Positions 58,839 through 64,000 of a stretch of DNA of 64,000 bases are shown piece after piece. Within the stretch, counting starts at the first letter, position 1. Every line of letters starts with the position of its first letter. Both the position numbers and the translations under genes were made by a program. The DNA is from Kofleriaceae bacterium. Its GTDB lineage: Bacteria > Myxococcota_A > Polyangia > Haliangiales > Haliangiaceae. The notes under the pieces were generated by a model. The model was not told where the DNA came from. It searched no databases and saw only the letters and a program-made list of their open reading frames with translations. The stretch is taken from the NCBI GenBank assembly GCA_020633495.1, contig JACKDR010000033.1:1-64000 (forward strand). Direction: 5' to 3'.

Positions 58839-61403
58839 TCAGAGTGTTGGCAAGTCGGTGACCAGGGCGGCGCCGGCCCCGGGGGCGACCGCGGCGCCGG
58901 CCCCGGTGCCCGCGCCGGTGCCCCGGCCGCCGCGCAGCCGGCCGATCCCGGCGCCGATCGCCAGCGGCAGGCCCACCGCGAGCGCCGCCGCCGCCACCGC
59001 GATCGCCCAGTCGTCGGCGTGCAGCGGCCGCAGCCGCAGCAGCCGGCTCAGCGCCGGGACCTGGACCATGACCACGGTGGAGGTCAGGGTCAGGCCGATC
59101 ATCCACCGGGCCCCGGCGGTGCGCAGCCGCGACAGCGCGCCGGTGATCGCGGCGCTGACCAGGGTCATGACCACCATGCACATCGCCCGTGCGTGGGGCA
59201 CCGCGAGCTCGGCGCCGAGGCTGCGATCGTAGGTGGCGATCATCAGGACCGCCGCGAGCAGCCCGACCGCGAGCACCTGCGCCCACTCGCCACGGGTGAA
59301 CAGCTGGGCGCTGCGCCGGGGCGCGGCGTCGCCGATCCGCGCGGTCGACGCCGCCTGGAACGCCAGCATCGCGCTGGGGTGGATGATCGCCTCGAGCCAC
59401 ACGATGTGGACCGGCAGGTACAGGATCGGGTAGCCGGCCAGCGGCACCAGCGTCGCGGTGATGACCAGCGGCAGGTGGATCATCAGCAGGTACTGGAAGC
59501 CGCGCTGCAGGTTGGCGAACAGCTGGCGGCCCTCGGCGATCGCGCGGGTGATCGTGTGGAAGTCGTCGTCGAGCAGCACCATCGCGGCGACGTCGCGCGC
59601 GCTGCGGGTGCCGCGCTCGCCCATCGCGATGCCGACGTCGGCCGCGAGCAGCGCGGGGACGTCGTTGACGCCGTCGCCGGTGACCGCGACGATCTCGCCC
59701 TCGGCCTGGAGCGCGCGCACGATCGCCAGCTTGTGCGCGGGCAGCGCCCGCGCGACGACGTCGAGGTCACGCAGGAAGCCGCGATCGCGAGCCTCGAGCC
59801 GGGCCAGCACCGCGTCGCCGGTGGCGCAGCGGGGCGTGCCGCCGCCGAGGCCGATCGCGGCGCCGATCGCCTCCGCGGTGGCGGGGTGATCGCCGGTCAG
59901 CATCAGGACGTGGATGCCGGCGGCGCGGCACTGCGCGACCGCGTCGGCGACGCCGTCGCGCACCGGATCGGCGAACGCCACCAGCCCGGCGAAGGTCAGG
60001 CCGTCGGGCTCGACGCCGGCGACGTGGGCGTCGAGGTCGAGGTGGGCACACCCGATCACCTTGCGGCCGCGCCGGCCCAGCGCGTCGACGCGGGCCTGCC
60101 AGCGGTCCCGGGTCGCGGCGTCGAGCGCGCACGCCGCCAGCACGACCTCGGGCGAGCCCTTGACGATCGCGCGCAGGCGGCCGTCGACCCGCACGATCGC
60201 GGTCTCGCGGCGGCGGTCCTCGGTGAACGGGAACTCGGCGACGCGCGTGACCTCGGCGCCGGCGCCGGCGCGGGTCGCGGCGTGGGCGCACACCGCGGCG
60301 TCGAGCGGATCGCCGCTGTCGGCGCGGCTGGCCAGCGCGGCGAGGTGCGCCAGCGCGTCGGCGGTGACGCCGTCGGCGGGGACGACCTCGTCGACGGCGA
60401 GCCGGCCCAGCGTGATCGTGCCGGTCTTGTCGGCGCACACGCACGACACCCGGCCGATGTTCTCGACGCACACCGCGCGGCGCACCAGGGCGCGGCGGCG
60501 CGCCAGCCGGTAGACGCCGACGCCGAGGAAGACGGTGAGGACCACCGGGAACTCCTCGGGCAGCGCGGCCACCGCGAGGGTCGCGGCGCTGATCAGCGCG
60601 TCGACCCAGCCGGCGCCCTGGCGCAGCCGCACGAACGCCAGCGTCGCGCACAGCAGGGCGGCGCCGACGAGCAGGCCGCGGACCAGGCTGCCGATCGCGA
60701 CCTGCAGGGGCGTGCGCTGGGAGTCGGGCCGGATCGCGCCCTGGACGATCGCGCCGTACAGGGTCTCGGCGCCGGTGTAGACGACGCGGAGCCGGGCCCG
60801 GCCGGTCAGCAGGCGGGTGCCGGCGAAGCCCCAGCGGTCGCCGTCGAGCGCGACCTCGGGGCCGCCCGCGGGCAGCGCCGCGAGCGGGCGCTTGGCCACC
60901 GGGTGCGACTCGCCGGTGAGCGACGCCTCGTCGACCTGCAGCCGCTCGCCGGCGACGACGACGCCGTCGGCGGGGAACGCCTCGCCGCTGGCGACCTCGA
61001 CGAGATCGCCGGGCACGAGGTCGAGCGCGGGGATCACGGCGGCGGCGCCGCCGCGGATCACGGTGGCCTCGTGGGCGAGCTGCTGGCCGAGGCCCTCGGT
61101 CGAGGCCTGGGTGCGCCGGTGCAGGAACACGTCCATGCCGATCAGCGGCGCGATCGCGACCAGCAGCGTGATGCCTTCCTGGTAGCTGCCGAGCGCGAGG
61201 TACAGGCCGGCGCACGCGACCAGGAACCAGATCATCGGGTCGCGGGCGGTGTCGGCGGCGATCGCGAGCCACGCGCGGACCGGCCGCTCGAGGATCGCGT
61301 TGGGCCCGTAGCGGCCGAGCCGCGCGGCGCGCTCGGCGTCGGACAGGCCACGGTCGTCGGCGAAGTCCGCCGCGATGCGGGCCACGGGGAGCGGGTGGCG
61401 CAT
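58839..61403 (-). CDS. P-type cation-transporting ATPase (P2-like)
   Basis: This 854-residue protein has all P-type parts: the actuator motif L-T-G-E-S (162-166), the fourth-helix motif P-E-E-F-P (282-286), the phosphorylation site D-K-T-G-T (325-329, Asp325), nucleotide-binding K-G-S-P-E (415-419), T-G-D-G-V-N-D (575-581) and about ten membrane helices. The M4 motif decides the ion: PEGLP is typical of Ca pumps, whereas this PEEFP form belongs to a bacterial P2-like group whose ion is not settled. The ATG at 61403 is chosen since it begins the usual N-terminal region; a longer frame runs to 61451. The C-terminus ends in a Gly/Ala-rich tail. Confidence 0.92.
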   Translation of the reverse strand: MRHPLPVARIAADFADDRGLSDAERAARLGRYGPNAILERPVRAWLAIAADTARDPMIWFLVACAGLYLALGSYQEGITLLVAIAPLIGMDVFLHRRTQASTEGLGQQLAHEATVIRGGAAAVIPALDLVPGDLVEVASGEAFPADGVVVAGERLQVDEASLTGESHPVAKRPLAALPAGGPEVALDGDRWGFAGTRLLTGRARLRVVYTGAETLYGAIVQGAIRPDSQRTPLQVAIGSLVRGLLVGAALLCATLAFVRLRQGAGWVDALISAATLAVAALPEEFPVVLTVFLGVGVYRLARRRALVRRAVCVENIGRVSCVCADKTGTITLGRLAVDEVVPADGVTADALAHLAALASRADSGDPLDAAVCAHAATRAGAGAEVTRVAEFPFTEDRRRETAIVRVDGRLRAIVKGSPEVVLAACALDAATRDRWQARVDALGRRGRKVIGCAHLDLDAHVAGVEPDGLTFAGLVAFADPVRDGVADAVAQCRAAGIHVLMLTGDHPATAEAIGAAIGLGGGTPRCATGDAVLARLEARDRGFLRDLDVVARALPAHKLAIVRALQAEGEIVAVTGDGVNDVPALLAADVGIAMGERGTRSARDVAAMVLLDDDFHTITRAIAEGRQLFANLQRGFQYLLMIHLPLVITATLVPLAGYPILYLPVHIVWLEAIIHPSAMLAFQAASTARIGDAAPRRSAQLFTRGEWAQVLAVGLLAAVLMIATYDRSLGAELAVPHARAMCMVVMTLVSAAITGALSRLRTAGARWMIGLTLTSTVVMVQVPALSRLLRLRPLHADDWAIAVAAAALAVGLPLAIGAGIGRLRGGRGTGAGTGAGAAVAPGAGAALVTDLPTL

Positions 61404-61572
61404 GGCGCCAGAGGGTGATGCAGGTCCGGGACCAGCGCAGCGGCGCGACACGGCGCCGCGCCCGGGACGGTGGCCGGTGCGGCGGTGGCGTGGGCTGGCG
61501 AGGGATGGCGCAAGCCGTGCGTCGCGGCTGCACGTGGGCGCAGCCGGTGCGGACGTCGCGGACGGCGGCCGT

Positions 61573-61611
61573 GGGCCGGCGGGTGGCGGGCCGGCGGGTG
61601 GCGGGCCGGCG
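61573..61611. repeat. 15-bp tandem repeat (2.6 copies)
   Basis: gggccggcgggtggc occurs at 61573 and 61588, with nine bases of a third copy at 61603. It lies in the 213-bp gap between the P-type ATPase start and the zinc-ribbon gene stop, which otherwise shows no gene. Confidence 0.75.
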
Positions 61612-61616
61612 CCGCC

Positions 61617-62060
61617 CTACCCGAGCGCCGACCAGACCTTGCGCGCCAGCCCGACCGCCCGACGGCCGACGCCGGGCCGCGCCACCGCGGCGCGCTCGCG
61701 CGCGACCTGGCCGACCCGCGCCACCACCGCCATCACCAGCGCCGCCATCACGGCGCGTACGCGGAGCTCGTCGAGCGACGGCTCGGGCCGCACCGGCAGG
61801 GCCGCGTCGCGCGTCGCGATCAGCGCCGCCTCGCTCGACCACTCCAGCCACGGCGCCAGCCGATCGCGGACCCGGTCGATCACCGCACCGCGCCGCTCCG
61901 GCGGCGCCGCCGCCAGCGCGGCGTCGAGCTCGGCCAGCGCGTCGTCGACCCGCGCGTCGAGGTCGCGCGTACCGCCGAGGCCGACACCACAGGCGGGACA
62001 GCGCGCGCTCGCGCGAGCGTCGAAGGCGCGCCGACAGGCCGGGCAATGCACGTAGCTCAC
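61617..62060 (-). CDS. small zinc-ribbon membrane protein, function unknown
   Basis: This 147-residue protein has an N-terminal zinc ribbon (C-P-A-C-R-R ... C-P-A-C-G, Cys at 6, 9, 22, 25), a helical Ala/Asp/Arg-rich middle and one hydrophobic segment near 110-125 (V-M-A-A-L-V-M-A-V-V-A-R-V). The GTG at 62060 is chosen because TAGCGT ends 7 nt upstream (leaderless type). A GTG at 62051 with GGGAGG 10 nt before it is an alternative. The gene is not coupled to its eut neighbour (77-bp gap). The function is unknown. Confidence 0.6.
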   Translation of the reverse strand: MSYVHCPACRRAFDARASARCPACGVGLGGTRDLDARVDDALAELDAALAAAPPERRGAVIDRVRDRLAPWLEWSSEAALIATRDAALPVRPEPSLDELRVRAVMAALVMAVVARVGQVARERAAVARPGVGRRAVGLARKVWSALG

Positions 62061-62137
62061 GCCTCCCACGCTACGCCCACGACCTCGACGGGCAAGTTTT
62101 CGCCCCTCCCGCGGCCAGCCCCGACGTCCCGCGCCGC

Positions 62138-62811
62138 CTACCGCCCGCCGGCGCCGGCGCCCCCGCCCGCGACCTCGACCACCGCCGCCGCGTAGGCCTC
62201 GGCCGCTGCCTCGCACGCCGCCAGATCGCCCGGCGCCTCGCCGGTCAGCCACGCGCATGCGAAGTTGGTCTCGGTCGGCGGCGCGACGATCCGCACCGCG
62301 CGCACCGCCGCGGCCTTGAGCGCGGCGTCGAGGCCGATCGTCGCCTCGAGCGGCGGCGCCACCAGGTACGCCATGGGCTCGCCGACCGCGAGCCCGGCCT
62401 CGGCGGCGAGGTAGTGGCCGAGCGAGCCGATCACGTGCGGGAACACGGTGACGCCGCGCTTGCCGTCGGCGTCGTAGAAGCAGGCGTCGTGGGCCAGGCA
62501 GCGCAGCAGCGCCTCCAGCCCATCCTCGATCGCCTGCGGCTCGGCGGCGGCGAGGACGCCGAGGATCTCGCCCGACAGCCGGCCGCTGGCGTGGGCGGCG
62601 CCGGCGTAGAAGCTGCGCGCGAAGACCACGTCGACCGGCGCGTGCTTGGTGGCCTCGTCGAGCGCGACGTAGGTGGCGTCGTCCTGATCGCAGGTCACCA
62701 GGCCGAGCGAGACGTGGCGCGCCGGATCGGCGCCGTAGGCCGCGAGCAGCGCCGGCGACGCCGCCGGCAGCCGCCGCACCGCCAGCACGGTCGGGACGAT
62801 GGGCTCGAGGA

Positions 62812-62815
<4 letters not shown>
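62138..62815 (-). CDS. eutL: ethanolamine utilization microcompartment shell protein EutL
   Basis: This 225-residue protein matches EutL throughout: an opening I-V-P-T-V-L-A-V-R-R, then S-L-G-L-V-T-C-D-Q-D-D-A-T-Y-V-A-L-D-E-A-T-K, V-F-A-R-S-F-Y-A-G-A-A-H, and in the second half P-M-A-Y-L-V-A-P-P-L-E-A-T-I-G-L-D-A-A-L-K. It is a tandem bacterial-microcompartment domain forming a trimeric pore that admits substrate. It overlaps the eutC stop (ATGA). No other shell gene is seen downstream; the end of the eut cluster seems to be here. Confidence 0.95.
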
Positions 62816-63767
<952 letters not shown>

Positions 63768-63771
<4 letters not shown>

Positions 63772-64000
63772 CGCAGCACCTCGACGTCGCCGAAGCGCGG
63801 CCCCGGCGTCGCCCCGTCGGCGATGCCGCGCGCCGCCAGCCAGGCGTCGAACTCCGGGGTCGGCCGCTTGCCGAGCAGGCGCCGCACCGTCGGGATGTCG
63901 TGGAAGCTGGTCGACTGGTAGTTGAGCATGATGTCGTCGCCGACCGGCAGGCTCATCAGGTAGCAGCAGCCGGCGGCGCCGAGCAGGACCTTGAGGCTCT
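63768..64000 (-). CDS. eutB: ethanolamine ammonia-lyase large subunit, C-terminal part (cut by window edge)
   Basis: The last about 77 residues are present. They read L-K-V-L-L-G-A-A-G-C-C-Y-L-M-S-L-P-V-G-D-D-I-M-L-N-Y-Q-S-T-S-F-H-D, the highly conserved EutB C-terminal block, followed by L-L-G-K-R-P-T-P-E-F. The rest of the gene lies beyond the right edge. The stop overlaps the eutC GTG (GTGA). Confidence 0.95.

Overview
The window is very GC-rich DNA (visibly above 70 %) with the gene content of a predatory or social myxobacterium (Myxococcota; a Haliangium/Kofleria-like member of the Polyangia is my best guess, inferred from gene content only). The pointers are two eukaryotic-like Ser/Thr kinases, many TPR and beta-propeller proteins, a roadblock/LC7 protein beside a MoxR ATPase, a PilY1/minor-pilin operon, a MoxR-vWA-beta-propeller (bpX) locus and many lipoproteins. 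No rRNA, tRNA or CRISPR was seen. Nearly all of the sequence is coding, and genes are often coupled by ATGA, GTGA or TGATG overlaps.

Layout. 1-1.9 kb: a pilF/tgl-like TPR lipoprotein followed by a RodZ-like gene that runs off the left edge. 1.9-6.1 kb: alpha/beta-hydrolase, class II amidotransferase-like protein, vWA protein, TetR regulator. 6.2-11 kb: a coupled pair of a 1,119-residue lipoprotein and a FadL-family porin. 11.3-15.2 kb: zinc-ribbon Ser/Thr kinase with a detached C-terminus, methyltransferase, glycine-rich envelope protein. 15.3-19.1 kb: lapA, lapB and an AI-2E-family permease. 19.3-21.8 kb: cmk-rpsA. 21.9-26 kb: a giant kinase-(cyclase-like)-AAA-TPR gene broken by about ten frame changes. 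26-32.4 kb: a tightly packed envelope operon (membrane proteins, SurA-like lipoprotein, roadblock protein, DUF4350, MoxR, DUF58). 32.5-37.7 kb: MBL-fold lipoprotein, a GntR-unknown-crotonase operon behind a perfect palindrome, aldo/keto reductase, lipoprotein. 38 kb: a truncated transposase. 38.3-45.4 kb: DUF3750 lipoprotein and a complete MoxR / bpX5 / vWA-propeller / bpX6-propeller set. 45.5-48.6 kb: Tat-exported PQQ-type propeller and a TPR-methyltransferase. 48.6-55 kb: pilX-pilY1-pilV-pilW-fimT. 55-61.4 kb: P-type ATPase, ECF sigma factor and a large carboxypeptidase-regulatory-repeat surface protein. 62.1-64 kb: eutB(partial)-eutC-eutL.

Two themes run through the window. First, frame disruptions are concentrated in particular genes (21.9-26, 38.9-45.4, 17.4-17.7, 58.1-58.6 and 12.4 kb). 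The translated homology continues across each break in another frame, so most look like indel errors of the assembly and not true gene decay. Second, many first-in-transcript genes have no Shine-Dalgarno sequence but do have a TANNNT-type -10 hexamer ending 6-8 nt before the start codon, which suggests widespread leaderless transcription.

The most interesting system is the MoxR-vWA-beta-propeller locus. This class is known from comparative genomics but is functionally uncharacterised. The helically phased CCGACA repeats, the 19-bp palindrome on the GntR start codon and the short eutBCL cluster also deserve attention.
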